64,000 nt of DNA from Nocardioides caldifontis (GCF_008087345.1 NZ_VHIB01000001.1:1178001-1242000); one strand, 5' to 3'; positions 27,798 to 36,597 are shown, counted from the stretch's first letter. The notes: generated by a model from the letters alone, not told the origin. Numbers and translations are program-made.

Positions 27798-29383
27798 ACG
27801 ACTTCCCCTGGCTGACCACCCTGGTGGTCCTGCCGCTCCTCGGTGCGGTGGCGGTCATGGCCTTGCCGCGCACCAAGGGTGAGCGGGCGGCCACGCAGAG
27901 CGACCTGCCGCAGCAGGTGGCGCTCGGCGTCTCGCTGCTGACCTTCGGGGTCGCGGTGGTCACGGCGTTCCAGTTCGACACCGACGCCAGCGGCTTCCAG
28001 CTCGAGGAGACCCACAACTGGATCGAGGCGTTCGGCGCGCACTACGCGCTCGGCGTCGACGGGCTCGGCCTCGTGCTGGTGCTGCTGACGGTGATCCTGA
28101 CCCCGGTCGTGATCCTCGCGTCCTGGCGCGACGGCGACCGCGGCCGCTGGTCGGTGAACTCGTTCTTCGCCTGGATGCTGGCTCTCGAGGGGCTCGCGAT
28201 CGGCACGTTCGCCGCGACCGACGTCTTCCTCTTCTACGTGCTGTTCGAGGCGACGCTGATCCCGATCTACTTCCTGATCGGCGGGTTCGGCGGGGCGAGA
28301 CGCTCCTACGCCGCGATCAAGTTCCTGATCTTCTCGCTGCTCGGCGGGTTGGTCATGCTCGCCTCGGTGGTCGGGCTCTACGCCGAGTCGGCAGGGAGCG
28401 ACGGCGGACCGACGTACCTCCTCGAGGAGCTGGCGCCGATCATGGCCGCCGCCGACACGGACGTCGCCCGCTGGCTCTTCGTCGGCTTCTTCATCGCCTT
28501 CGCGATGAAGGCCCCGATGTTCCCGGTGCACACCTGGCTCCCGGACGCCGCCGACGAGGCGACGCCCGGCACCTCGGTGCTGCTGGTCAGCGTGCTCGAC
28601 AAGATCGGCACCTTCGGCATGATCCGCTTCTGCCTCGGGCTCTTCCCGGAGGCCTCGGAGTGGGCGACGCCGGTGGTGCTGGTCCTCGCCGTGATCAGCA
28701 TCCTGTACGGCGGCCTCGTGGCGATCGGCCAGCGGAGCATCCCGCGGCTCATCGCCTACACCTCGGTGTCCCACTTCGGCTTCATCGTGCTCGGCATCTT
28801 CGTGATGAACAGCCAGGGCCACGTGGGCGCGACGCTCTACATGTTCAACCACGGGCTCTCGACGGGCGTGCTGTTCCTCGTGACCGGCTTCCTCATCGCA
28901 CGGCGCGGCTCGCGGATGATCCCGGACTTCGGTGGCGTGCAGACGGTCGCGCCGGTGCTCGCCGGGATCTTCCTGGTGGGCGGCCTGTCGTCGCTGTCGC
29001 TGCCGGGGCTCTCGCCGTTCGTCTCGGAGTTCCTGGTGATGACCGGGGCGTTCGTGCACAACTGGTGGTACGCCGTGTTCGCGGTCTTCGGGATCGTGCT
29101 GGCGGCCCTCTACATCCTGCTGATGTACCAGCGGACGATGACCGGCCCGGTCCGTCCGGGCGTCGAGGGCGTGCGTGACCTCGGGGTCCGCGAGGTCGCC
29201 GCGATGGCGCCGCTGCTGGTGCTGATCATCGGTCTCGGGTTCTTCCCGAAGCCGCTGCTCGACGTGATCGAGCCGTCGGTCGAGACCACCCTGACCACCG
29301 TCGGCGCGGAGGATCCCGCACCTGATGTGACCGAGGCCGACGTGCACGCCGGCGGCTCGGACGAGGAGGCGCACGCAGAATGA
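27794..29383 (+). CDS. nuoM: NADH-quinone oxidoreductase subunit M (antiporter-like)
   Basis: NuoM is the second antiporter-like proton-pumping subunit. The 529-residue protein has about 14 membrane segments. It contains the conserved Glu in [17 protein letters not shown] (about residue 155), [19 protein letters not shown] (about 240) and [12 protein letters not shown] (about 350). A hydrophilic Asp/Glu-rich tail follows after residue 490. The ATG at 27794 overlaps the nuoL stop by 4 bp (ATGA), and the stop overlaps nuoN in the same way. Confidence 0.96.
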   Translation: MNDFPWLTTLVVLPLLGAVAVMALPRTKGERAATQSDLPQQVALGVSLLTFGVAVVTAFQFDTDASGFQLEETHNWIEAFGAHYALGVDGLGLVLVLLTVILTPVVILASWRDGDRGRWSVNSFFAWMLALEGLAIGTFAATDVFLFYVLFEATLIPIYFLIGGFGGARRSYAAIKFLIFSLLGGLVMLASVVGLYAESAGSDGGPTYLLEELAPIMAAADTDVARWLFVGFFIAFAMKAPMFPVHTWLPDAADEATPGTSVLLVSVLDKIGTFGMIRFCLGLFPEASEWATPVVLVLAVISILYGGLVAIGQRSIPRLIAYTSVSHFGFIVLGIFVMNSQGHVGATLYMFNHGLSTGVLFLVTGFLIARRGSRMIPDFGGVQTVAPVLAGIFLVGGLSSLSLPGLSPFVSEFLVMTGAFVHNWWYAVFAVFGIVLAALYILLMYQRTMTGPVRPGVEGVRDLGVREVAAMAPLLVLIIGLGFFPKPLLDVIEPSVETTLTTVGAEDPAPDVTEADVHAGGSDEEAHAE

Positions 29384-30957
29384 GCTTCGAAGCACCGCAC
29401 ATCGAGTACGCCACCCTCTCGCCGCTGCTGATCGTCTTCGGGGTGGCGCTGGTCGGGGTGCTCGTCGAGGCGTTCGTGCCCCGGCGGCTCCGCTACCTGG
29501 TCCAGTCGGTGCTGGCCCTCGTCGGTCTGGTGGCCGCGCTGGCCGCGACGATCTGGGTGGCCACCGACCTCACCGTCCGCGGCGACGGCGCCGCGCGCGG
29601 CTCGATCGTCGCCGAGGGCGCGATCGCGGTCGACGGCCCGTCGGTGTTCGTCTGGGGCACCCTGCTGCTGCTCTCGCTGATCAGCGTGCTGCTCTTCGCC
29701 GAGCGCCACCTCGACGGCGGGCTCTCCGCCTTCGCCGGCCAGGCGGCGGCGCTGCCCGGCACCGAGGCGGAGCGGCAGGCGTCGACCCGGGGCCTCGAGC
29801 ACACCGAGGTCTACCCGCTGATGATGTTCGCGGTCGCCGGCATGATGCTCTTCCCGGCGTCCAACGACCTGCTCACGATGTTCGTGGCGCTGGAGATCCT
29901 CTCGCTGCCGCTGTACCTGCTCTGCGGGCTGGCCCGTCGTCGCCGGCTGCTGAGCCAGGAGGCCGCGCTGAAGTACTTCATGCTGGGCGCCTTCAGCTCC
30001 GGCTTCTTCCTGTACGGCGTCGCGCTCGTCTACGGCTTCTCCGGCTCGACGCACCTCGCCGCGATCGCGGAGGCGGTCAACGGGCGGATCGGCGGCCAGG
30101 GGCTGCTCCTCGGCGGCATCGCGCTGATCGCGGTCGGCATGCTGTTCAAGGTCGGCGCCGCGCCGTTCCACTCCTGGACCCCGGACGTCTACCAGGGCGC
30201 GCCGACCGCGGTGACCGCCTTCATGGCGGCCTGCACCAAGATCGCCGCCTTCGGTGCGCTGCTCCGGCTCTTCTACGTCGCGTTCGGCTCCGCGGAGCGC
30301 GACTGGACCCCGATGATCTGGATCGTCGCGATCCTGACCATGGCCGTCGGCTCGGTCTTCGCGCTCAGCCAGACCGACATCAAGCGGATGCTGGCCTACT
30401 CCTCGGTGGCCCACGCCGGCTTCCTGCTGGTCGGCTTCGTCGGGCTCCACGAGGGCGGCGAGGGGATCTCCTCGCTCCAGTCGGTGCTCTTCTACCTGGT
30501 CACCTACGGCTTCATGACGGTCGGGGCGTTCGCCGTCGTGACGCTGGTGCGCGACGCCGGCGGCGAGGCGAACCACCTCGCCCGTTGGGCGGGGCTCGGC
30601 AAGGAGTCCCCGCTGGTCGCCGGCATCTTCGCCTTCTTCCTGCTGGCGATGGCGGGCATCCCGCTCACCAGCGGGTTCACCGGCAAGTGGGCCGTGTTCA
30701 GCTCCGCCGCCCAGGGCGGTGCCTGGCCGCTGGTGGTGATCGCGGTGCTGCTCAGCGTCGTGGCCGCGTTCTTCTACCTGCGCGTGATCGTGCTGATGTA
30801 CTTCTCCGACCCGGTGGGCGACGCTCCGGCCGTGGCGGTGCCGAGTATCCTCACCACCGTCACGATCGCGATCGGCCTGGCCGCGACCGTGGTCCTCGGC
30901 ATCCTCCCCGGGCCGGTGCTCGACCTGGCGGCGGACGCCGGGGCGTTCATCCGCTGA
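29380..30957 (+). CDS. nuoN: NADH-quinone oxidoreductase subunit N (antiporter-like)
   Basis: NuoN is the third antiporter-like proton-pumping subunit and closes the operon. The 525-residue protein has about 14 membrane segments. The core motif FVALEILSLPLYLLCGLARR is near residue 168, and FKVGAAPFHSWTPDVYQGAP near 255 has the conserved Lys. LSQTDIKRMLAYSSVAHAGF is near 330. The ATG at 29380 overlaps the nuoM stop (ATGA). A GC-rich hairpin at 30963-30981 follows, then the prenyl synthase gene. Confidence 0.96.
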   Translation: MSFEAPHIEYATLSPLLIVFGVALVGVLVEAFVPRRLRYLVQSVLALVGLVAALAATIWVATDLTVRGDGAARGSIVAEGAIAVDGPSVFVWGTLLLLSLISVLLFAERHLDGGLSAFAGQAAALPGTEAERQASTRGLEHTEVYPLMMFAVAGMMLFPASNDLLTMFVALEILSLPLYLLCGLARRRRLLSQEAALKYFMLGAFSSGFFLYGVALVYGFSGSTHLAAIAEAVNGRIGGQGLLLGGIALIAVGMLFKVGAAPFHSWTPDVYQGAPTAVTAFMAACTKIAAFGALLRLFYVAFGSAERDWTPMIWIVAILTMAVGSVFALSQTDIKRMLAYSSVAHAGFLLVGFVGLHEGGEGISSLQSVLFYLVTYGFMTVGAFAVVTLVRDAGGEANHLARWAGLGKESPLVAGIFAFFLLAMAGIPLTSGFTGKWAVFSSAAQGGAWPLVVIAVLLSVVAAFFYLRVIVLMYFSDPVGDAPAVAVPSILTTVTIAIGLAATVVLGILPGPVLDLAADAGAFIR

Positions 30958-30962
30958 CCCGC

Positions 30963-30981
30963 GGGGGCGCCCGCCGCCCCC
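30963..30981 (+). terminator. Possible hairpin terminator after nuoN
   Basis: GGGGGCG and CGCCCCC form a 7 bp stem with a 5-base loop, 6 nt after the nuoN stop. No T-run follows, so termination may be weak or absent and the prenyl synthase gene could still be in the operon. Confidence 0.35.
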
Positions 30982-31009
30982 GTCGTCCCCCACCGAAGGA
31001 GCCCTCCCG

Positions 31010-32008
31010 GTGACCGAGTCCGCCTCCTTGGCGCTGCCCGTGCTCGACGCCGGGCTGGAGGCACGGCTCCGGGAGCGGCTCACCGAGGTCGAGTCCCGGC
31101 TCGAGGTGGAGATCCGCTCCGAGGCGCCGTTCATCACCGAGGCGTGCCGCCACCTGCTGCACGCCGGGGGCAAGCGGTTCCGCCCGCTGCTGGTGCTGCT
31201 CGCCGCCGAGGCCGGTCCCGACGCCGCCTCGGAGGACGTGCTCACCTCGGCGTGCGTCGTCGAGCTGACCCACCTCGCGTCGCTCTACCACGACGACGTG
31301 ATGGACGAGGCGGTCCTCCGGCGCGGAGCCGACTCCGCGAACGCCCGGTGGGACAACCACGTCGCGATCCTCGCCGGCGACTGGCTCTTCTCGAAGTCCT
31401 CCGAGCTCACCGCCCGGCTCGGCGCCGACGCGGTGCGGATCCAGGCCGAGACGTTCACCCGGCTGGTCGAGGGGCAGATCCTCGAGACCGTCCCGGCCAC
31501 CCAGGACGAGCTGCTCGGCCACTACCTCAAGGTCGTCGAGGGCAAGACGGGGTCGCTGATCGCCACGTCGGCCCGCTACGGCGCGATGTTCTCCGGTGCG
31601 TCCGCGGAGGTCGTCGACGCCCTCACGTCGTACGGCGAGAAGGTGGGGATCGCCTTCCAGCTCTCCGACGACATCCTCGACGTCGGCAGCGACTCCGACG
31701 CCTCCGGCAAGACGCCCGGCACCGACCTCCGTGAGGGCGTCCCGACGCTGCCGGTGCTGTTCGCGCTGCGCTCCACCGACCCCGGTGACGGCCGGCTCCA
31801 GGAGCTGCTCGGCGCCCCGCTCGAGGACGACGCGCTGCACGCCGAGGCCCTCGAGCTGCTCCGGAAGCACCCGGCGATGGACGAGGCCCGGTCCTACGTG
31901 CTGACGCTGGCCCGGGAGGCGACCGAGGTGCTGACGGTGCTCGGCGACGGACCGGTGAAGGACGCGCTCGTCGCCTTCGCCGACCTGATCGCCACCCGCT
32001 CCTCCTGA
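31010..32008 (+). CDS. Trans-polyprenyl diphosphate synthase (menaquinone side chain)
   Basis: This soluble Mg-dependent enzyme elongates allylic diphosphates with IPP. The first Asp-rich motif is in YHDDVMDEA (about residue 95) and the second in QLSDDILDVGSD (about 222). GGKRFRPLL near residue 52 is the usual substrate-side motif. The 332-residue length fits long-chain synthases. The position after nuo and men genes suggests that it makes the menaquinone side chain; a C40 product for MK-8 is an inference. The GTG at 31010 has GAAGGAG 9 nt upstream. Family A repeats begin 7 nt after the stop. Confidence 0.92.
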   Translation: MTESASLALPVLDAGLEARLRERLTEVESRLEVEIRSEAPFITEACRHLLHAGGKRFRPLLVLLAAEAGPDAASEDVLTSACVVELTHLASLYHDDVMDEAVLRRGADSANARWDNHVAILAGDWLFSKSSELTARLGADAVRIQAETFTRLVEGQILETVPATQDELLGHYLKVVEGKTGSLIATSARYGAMFSGASAEVVDALTSYGEKVGIAFQLSDDILDVGSDSDASGKTPGTDLREGVPTLPVLFALRSTDPGDGRLQELLGAPLEDDALHAEALELLRKHPAMDEARSYVLTLAREATEVLTVLGDGPVKDALVAFADLIATRSS

Positions 32009-32015
32009 CCCTCCC

Positions 32016-32261
32016 GCCGACCCGTCGCATCTTCACGCGGAATTGGCGCCGAGCCGTCGCATCTTCACGCGGAACTGGCGCCGAGCCGTCGCATCTTCAC
32101 CGCTTTCGGTGCCGAGCCGGCGGGTCCTGCCGACCTCCACTGGCGCTGCGGGAGCCGCCCGCATGGTGGCGGCGGCCCGTCGGCAAGCCGGCTCGACCCT
32201 CTGGGCCTGTGAAGATGCGACGACTCGGCGGTGTTCTGGCGTGAAGATGCGACGACTCGGC
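32016..32261. repeat. Family A composite repeat, copy 2: three plus two units in inverted arrangement
   Basis: Left units are at 32016-32036, 32048-32068 and 32080-32100, with a degenerate fourth at about 32111. Inverted right units are at 32209-32229 and 32241-32261. The period is again exactly 32 bp. Left spacers are GCGGAATTGGC and GCGGAACTGGC, one base apart. The central 108 bp is not clearly related to the core of the 10446-10678 copy. The element lies between the convergent prenyl synthase and PhoX genes and accounts for almost all of the gap from 32009 to 32292. Confidence 0.95.
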
Positions 32262-32292
32262 AGGACCAGCACGCGCCGGCTCGGCGCCGGCG

Positions 32293-34338
32293 TCAGCCGC
32301 GGTAGGCGGCGACCACAGACGGGCGGGGGAAGGGGTCCGTGTGCGGCCACGTGCTGGCCTGGGACTCGAAGGTCGCGCCGTCGGCCTCGCCCGGGTGCTG
32401 CACGGCGACGAACACCGTCCGGTCGTCCCGGGTGATGAACGGCCCGCAGGTCTCGGCCGCGACCGGAACCGTCAGGAACTGCTCGACCTTGCCGCGCGAG
32501 CGGCCGGCCACCGGCACCCGGAACAGTCCGTCGTGCGACCCCAGCACGTTGCCGTCGGTGGAGACCCAGAGGTTGCCCTGGCTGTCGAAGGCGACGTTGT
32601 CGGGGCAGCTGATCGGCGAGACCTTCTCCTTGGGGAAGCCGCCGAAGTACGTCTCCGGTGCTTCGGGGTCGCCGCAGACCAGGAGCAGGTTCCACCGGAA
32701 CCGGAGCGCCCGCGGGTCGTCACCCTGCTCGGCGAGCTCGAGCACGTAGCCGTTGCGGTTGCCCGACGCCGGGGTGAGCGGCGCGTCGAGGGAACCGCGG
32801 ACCATGCTGCTGGTCACCGGGTTCGCCTCGTCTGCCGGGTGCGTGGTGCCCCGGTTGGAGTTGTTGGTCAGGGCGCAGTAGACGCGGCCGTTGACCGGGT
32901 TGGGCTCGATGTCCTCGGGCCGGTCCATCCGCGTCGGCCCGACCTGGTCCGCGGCGAGCCGGGTGTCGATGAGCACGTCGGCGACCGAGAACCCGTCGAC
33001 GTACGACCGCTTGTCGCTCGTGAGCGGGATCCACGAGCCCGTGCCGTCGAACGTGTCGTCGTCGAGCCCGTCACCGGTGAAGCGGGCGACGTACAGCGTC
33101 CCCTCGGTCAGCAGCGTGAGGTTGTGGCGGCGCGCGGCTCGCGAGCGTCCCTTGGCCATCCGCTTCGCGGAGACGAACTTGTAGATGTAGTCGCCGCGTT
33201 CGTCGTCGCCCATGTACGCCACGACGTGGCCGGACCGCGCGACGGTCACGTTCGCGCCCTCGTGCTTGAACCGGCCCAGCATCGTGTGCTTGCGCGGCGT
33301 CGACCGCGGGTCGTACGGGTCGACCTCGACCACCCAGCCGAAGCGGAAGGGCTCGTGCGGCTCCCGCGCGAGGTCGAACCGCGGGTCGACGGTGGCCCAG
33401 CCGCGGGTGCTCCCGCCGTTGATGCCGTAGCGCGCGTAGGAGGTGGCGTACGCCGGGTCGGGCTCGCCCTCGAAGTACTGGTTGAAGTTCTCCTCGCCAC
33501 TGAGCACCGTGCCCCAGGGGGTGAGCCCGCCGGCGCAGTTGTTGAGGGTGCCGCGGACGGTGCGGCCCTTCGGGTCGGCGCTCGTACGGAGCCTGGGGTC
33601 ACCGGCAGCGGGGCCGGTGAGGGCGAACCGCGTGTCGAGGTGGATGCGGCGGTTGAGCCGCGCCTTGCGGACCGGGACCGGCGTCCACGAGCCGGGGCGT
33701 CCGCCGCGACGGAGCTGCACCACGGACATCCCGTGCGCGGCCATCGCGACCTCCTTGACCAGCTCGGGGTCGGTGCCGGTCGGGAACATCAGGTTCTCGT
33801 TGGTGTACTCGTGGTTCACCACCAGCAGCTGCTCGCCGCGGCCGAGGGGCAGGAGCCCGACGTAGTCGTTGTTGTAGCCGAACTGCTTCCGTTGTGCGGC
33901 TGCGGTCTGCGCGTGCACGTCGAACGCGGGCGCGCCGGGCTCCACCGGGTCGCCCCAACGGATGACGACGTCGCTGCGGAACCCGCGCGGGACGGTCACG
34001 CGGTCGTCGGTGTTGGGAGGTACGGCGGTGAAGGCCGCCCGGCTCACCCGGTGGTCGACGGGGCGTCCTCCCGCCGGGCGTCGCGGGGACGCAGCAGCGG
34101 GCTCGGCGACGAGGCCCGAGACGGCCAGCGCCGCAGCCCCCGCGGCACCCGCTCCGAGGAGGGCGCGGCGCCCGAGGGCCTGCTCGGCGACCGTGTGGAA
34201 CTCCGGGTTGGCGGAGGTGTTCGGCACCGGTTGCGAGCAGGCGTCGCCGCACCGGTAGTGGCAGGTCATCGCGCTGCGGGAGCCGTGGGGGCCGGAGCTC
34301 GCCGGCAGGAGCGGGAGAAGGTTCGGTCGTCGCGTCAT
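32293..34338 (-). CDS. PhoX family phosphatase-like protein (DUF839), Tat-exported
   Basis: PhoX-type proteins are calcium/iron-dependent phosphatases outside the cytoplasm. The 681-residue protein has a hydrophilic N-terminus containing MTCHYRCGDACSQPVPNTS. A Tat signal, GRRALLGAGAAGAAALAVSG, lies near residues 56-75, with a likely AxA site shortly after. Core motifs are FGYNNDYVGLLPL (about 150), NNCAGGLTPWGTVLSGEENF (about 265) and EDIEPNPVNGRVYCALTNNS (about 470). A TAGGTT box 6 nt upstream of the ATG at 34338 suggests leaderless transcription and supports this long N-terminus. Phosphatase activity is inferred from the family. Confidence 0.88.
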   Translation of the reverse strand: MTRRPNLLPLLPASSGPHGSRSAMTCHYRCGDACSQPVPNTSANPEFHTVAEQALGRRALLGAGAAGAAALAVSGLVAEPAAASPRRPAGGRPVDHRVSRAAFTAVPPNTDDRVTVPRGFRSDVVIRWGDPVEPGAPAFDVHAQTAAAQRKQFGYNNDYVGLLPLGRGEQLLVVNHEYTNENLMFPTGTDPELVKEVAMAAHGMSVVQLRRGGRPGSWTPVPVRKARLNRRIHLDTRFALTGPAAGDPRLRTSADPKGRTVRGTLNNCAGGLTPWGTVLSGEENFNQYFEGEPDPAYATSYARYGINGGSTRGWATVDPRFDLAREPHEPFRFGWVVEVDPYDPRSTPRKHTMLGRFKHEGANVTVARSGHVVAYMGDDERGDYIYKFVSAKRMAKGRSRAARRHNLTLLTEGTLYVARFTGDGLDDDTFDGTGSWIPLTSDKRSYVDGFSVADVLIDTRLAADQVGPTRMDRPEDIEPNPVNGRVYCALTNNSNRGTTHPADEANPVTSSMVRGSLDAPLTPASGNRNGYVLELAEQGDDPRALRFRWNLLLVCGDPEAPETYFGGFPKEKVSPISCPDNVAFDSQGNLWVSTDGNVLGSHDGLFRVPVAGRSRGKVEQFLTVPVAAETCGPFITRDDRTVFVAVQHPGEADGATFESQASTWPHTDPFPRPSVVAAYRG

Positions 34339-34344
34339 GGCCGC

Positions 34345-34350
34345 AACCTA
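34345..34350 (-). promoter_or_regulatory. Probable -10 box for a leaderless PhoX-type transcript
   Basis: TAGGTT on the minus strand lies exactly 6 nt before the ATG at 34338. No pho box was recognised nearby. Confidence 0.5.
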
Positions 34351-34431
34351 GGGACGCGTTCCCCGGGCCGGTCGTCCGTCGGGTGACGCCGGGGTGAACG
34401 TCAGGCGGCGGTTCAGGGCGGTGGACGCGGC

Positions 34432-34743
34432 TCAGGCCTCGGCGAGCTGCGGGGTGACCACCGGCATGGGGAGCAGCAGCCAGTCGATCGTGCCGACCCC
34501 GGCGAGGTGAGCGGGGTCGTTGGCGCGCAGCTGCTCCAGCTCCTCCTCGGAGTCGGCGCTGACGACCGCGAGCCCCCAGCTGTGCTCCGGGTCGGCCACC
34601 GGCGAGTAGATGAGGACGCGGCCCTCGTTCGAGGGGCCGCGCCAGTACTCGACGTGGGCCGTCATGGCCGCCATCTCGTCGTCGGTCATCGTCTGGGCGA
34701 AGTCGGGCCGGTGGGCGTGCAGGCGGTAGAGGTACCAGGACAT
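34432..34743 (-). CDS. YciI-like / DGPF-type small protein (103 aa)
   Basis: This is a small alpha/beta protein of the YciI-like dimeric ferredoxin-like fold. It begins MSWYLYRLHAHRPDFAQTM and contains MTAHVEYWRGPSNEGRVLIY near residue 28. SWGLAVVSADSEEELEQL near 60 is the usual second half of the fold. The ATG at 34743 has GGAAGG 7 nt upstream. It is the last gene of the minus-strand ArsR-AHSA1-YciI group, 14 bp after the AHSA1 gene. Such trios are common, but the substrate is unknown. Confidence 0.8.
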   Translation of the reverse strand: MSWYLYRLHAHRPDFAQTMTDDEMAAMTAHVEYWRGPSNEGRVLIYSPVADPEHSWGLAVVSADSEEELEQLRANDPAHLAGVGTIDWLLLPMPVVTPQLAEA

Positions 34744-34757
34744 GATGTGCCTTCCTG

Positions 34758-35213
34758 TCAGCCCCGAGACGGGGTCAGAGCGGTGCCGGTCTCGAGGAGG
34801 GTCTTGAGACCGCTGATGACGAGCGCCCAGCCGCCGCTGACGCCCTCGGCCGTCGCCGGCGAGTGCTCGAGCTGGTCGTGGACGACGGTGAGCTTGGTGA
34901 GGCCGCCGTCCTGCTCCTCCACGCGCCAGGTGACGCGGCTCGGCGGCTCCTCGGCGGCAGCGGGTTCCCACAGGCTGCGCCAGCTGTGCACGAGGAGGTG
35001 CGGAGGCTCGCACTCGAGGACGACGTCGTCGCCCCAGAGCTGGCCTTCCGGACCGTGGGACCGCAGGGGAGTGCCGGTCTCGAAGGTGGTCTCGATCGTC
35101 GACCCGAAGAAGTACTGCCGGCGGAACTCGGTCTCGGTGATCGCCTCCCAGACCTGCTCGGCCGTGGCCCGGATGTAGATCTGGAAGACGAGACGGTCGT
35201 TGGGCGTGCTCAT
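34758..35213 (-). CDS. AHSA1/SRPBCC domain protein
   Basis: This START-like (SRPBCC) protein of the AHSA1 group has 151 residues and forms a hydrophobic pocket for an unknown ligand. The N-terminus FQIYIRATAEQVWEAITE is typical, as are the FGSTIETTFETGTPL strand pair and the C-terminal helix GWALVISGLKTLLETG. The ATG at 35213 overlaps the ArsR gene stop by 4 bp (ATGA). Its partnership with an ArsR regulator is a recurring bacterial arrangement. Confidence 0.87.
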   Translation of the reverse strand: MSTPNDRLVFQIYIRATAEQVWEAITETEFRRQYFFGSTIETTFETGTPLRSHGPEGQLWGDDVVLECEPPHLLVHSWRSLWEPAAAEEPPSRVTWRVEEQDGGLTKLTVVHDQLEHSPATAEGVSGGWALVISGLKTLLETGTALTPSRG

Positions 35214-35542
35214 GGCGACTCCAATCGCTGCTTCAGGCCGCTGAGGGCGGCGACCTTCGGCTCGGTGTACCTCGAGATCCAGCGGTCGTGGATCAGCCGG
35301 ATCGGGACGGGGTTGAGGTGGTGCAGCGTCTGGCGCCCGCTCCGGTGGGTCGTCACCAGCCCCGCGGCCACCAGGACCTTGACGTGCTTCATCACCCCGA
35401 AGCGCGTCATGTCGGTCCCCTCGGTGACGACCGCCTCGATCTCGGAGAGCGACCTGCCGTCGTGGTCGCGCAGCGCGTCGAGGATCCGCCTCCGGGTGGG
35501 GTCGGCGAGGGCCTTGAACACCGGGTCGTCCTCGGTCGCCAT
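35210..35542 (-). CDS. ArsR family transcriptional regulator
   Basis: This winged-helix repressor has 110 residues. FKALADPTRRRILDAL near residue 9 is the classic ArsR start, and the recognition helix region includes TRFGVMKHVKVLVAAGLV (about 48). RSGRQTLHHLNPVPI forms the wing. No metal-binding CxC motif is present, so it is probably not a metal sensor; the SRPBCC-associated subgroup fits better. The start is 6 nt after the -10 box of an operator-promoter (35549-35578), which points to autorepression. Confidence 0.9.
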   Translation of the reverse strand: MATEDDPVFKALADPTRRRILDALRDHDGRSLSEIEAVVTEGTDMTRFGVMKHVKVLVAAGLVTTHRSGRQTLHHLNPVPIRLIHDRWISRYTEPKVAALSGLKQRLESP

Positions 35543-35548
35543 CCGTCG

Positions 35549-35578
35549 ACGTTAGGTGACCATTTGGTCACCTGTCAA
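35549..35578 (-). promoter_or_regulatory. Promoter with palindromic ArsR operator
   Basis: On the minus strand TTGACA (35573-35578) and TAACGT (35549-35554) are separated by 18 bp, an excellent sigma-70-type promoter. The spacer is almost filled by the palindrome AGGTGACCAAATGGTCACCT (35554-35573), with two 9 bp arms. The -10 box ends 6 nt before the ArsR ATG, so the mRNA should be leaderless. A repressor bound here would cover both promoter elements. Confidence 0.75.
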
Positions 35579-35607
35579 GGTCGCGGACGCGGCGTACGAC
35601 GGAGCGG

Positions 35608-35652
35608 CGCGCCACGAGGGGCGGCTCAACGCGCCACGAGGGGCGGCTCGAC
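35608..35652. repeat. Family B repeat, two tandem units downstream of rarD
   Basis: Two 23 bp units at 35608-35630 and 35630-35652 share one base (period 22). Read in the rarD direction they run from GTTGAGCCGCCC (GTCGAGCCGCCC in the proximal unit) to TGGCGCG. They begin 7 nt after the rarD stop and lie upstream of the ArsR promoter. Orientation relative to the gene end is the same as at 2531-2614 and 57046-57090. Confidence 0.93.
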
Positions 35653-35659
35653 GACGGGG

Positions 35660-36574
35660 TCAGGGGGTGGGGGAGCCGAGGGCGAGGCGCTGGAGACGGA
35701 GCCGCTGCCGCTCGCGCATCGAGTCGACGGTGAAGAGCATCAGCGACGCCCAGATGATGGTGAACCCGACCAGCCGGGCGGTGGGCATGGGTTCCCCGAG
35801 GAGGGCCACGCCGAGCACGAACTGCAGGGTCGGGGCGAGGTACTGCATCAGCCCCAGCGCGGTGAGCGAGACGCGGGTGGCCGCAGCGCCGAAGCAGATC
35901 AGCGGGAGGGCGGTCACGGCGCCGCTGGTCGCCAGCAGCAGGAAGTGCCACGGCGGGTCCTCGAAGGCGTGGCTCTGCCCGGCGAGCTGGAGCCAGACCA
36001 GGTAGCCGACGGCGACCGGGGTGACGACCGCCGTCTCGACCGCGAGCCCTTCGACCGCGCCGACGTCCGCCTTCTTGCGGACCAGCCCGTAGGCCGCGAA
36101 CGAGAACGCCAGCGTGAGCGCCACCCACGGAGGTCGGCCGTAGTCCCAGGTGAGCCCGGCGACGGCGAGCGCCGCGAGCCCCATCGCGGTCCATTGCAAC
36201 GGCCGCAGCCGCTCGCCGAGGACCACGACGCCGGCGAGGACGGTGACGAGCGGGTTGATGAAGTACCCCAGGCTCGTCTCGACGACGTGCTCGTTGTTGA
36301 CGCCCCAGATGAACGTGCCCCAGTTGACCGAGATCACAGCGGAGGCGAGCACGAGCAGCCACCGCGTGCGCGGCTCGCGGAGCAGCGCCACGAAGGCGCT
36401 ACGGAGCCGGAACGCGACCACCAGGACGACCATGACGACCGCGGTCCACGCGATCCGGTGGGCGAGCAGCTCCACCGCGCCGGCGGGCTCGAGCAGCGGC
36501 CAGTAGAGCGGGAACGCGCCCCACATGCCGTACGCCGCGATGCCGGCGAGGAACCCCTGACGACCCCGGGCCAT
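35660..36574 (-). CDS. rarD: RarD-type EamA/DMT family transporter
   Basis: This drug/metabolite transporter superfamily protein has 304 residues and about ten membrane segments. The RarD N-terminus GFLAGIAAYGMWGAFPLYW and the motif SVNWGTFIWGVNNEHVVETS (about residue 85) are diagnostic. LGYFINPLVTVLAGVVVLGERL follows. Substrate and direction are unknown for the family. It lies 23 bp after korB on the same strand, so it may share the korAB transcript. Family B repeats follow its stop. Confidence 0.92.
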   Translation of the reverse strand: MARGRQGFLAGIAAYGMWGAFPLYWPLLEPAGAVELLAHRIAWTAVVMVVLVVAFRLRSAFVALLREPRTRWLLVLASAVISVNWGTFIWGVNNEHVVETSLGYFINPLVTVLAGVVVLGERLRPLQWTAMGLAALAVAGLTWDYGRPPWVALTLAFSFAAYGLVRKKADVGAVEGLAVETAVVTPVAVGYLVWLQLAGQSHAFEDPPWHFLLLATSGAVTALPLICFGAAATRVSLTALGLMQYLAPTLQFVLGVALLGEPMPTARLVGFTIIWASLMLFTVDSMRERQRLRLQRLALGSPTP

Positions 36575-36597
36575 CGGGGGCCGTGAACGCTGTCCGC

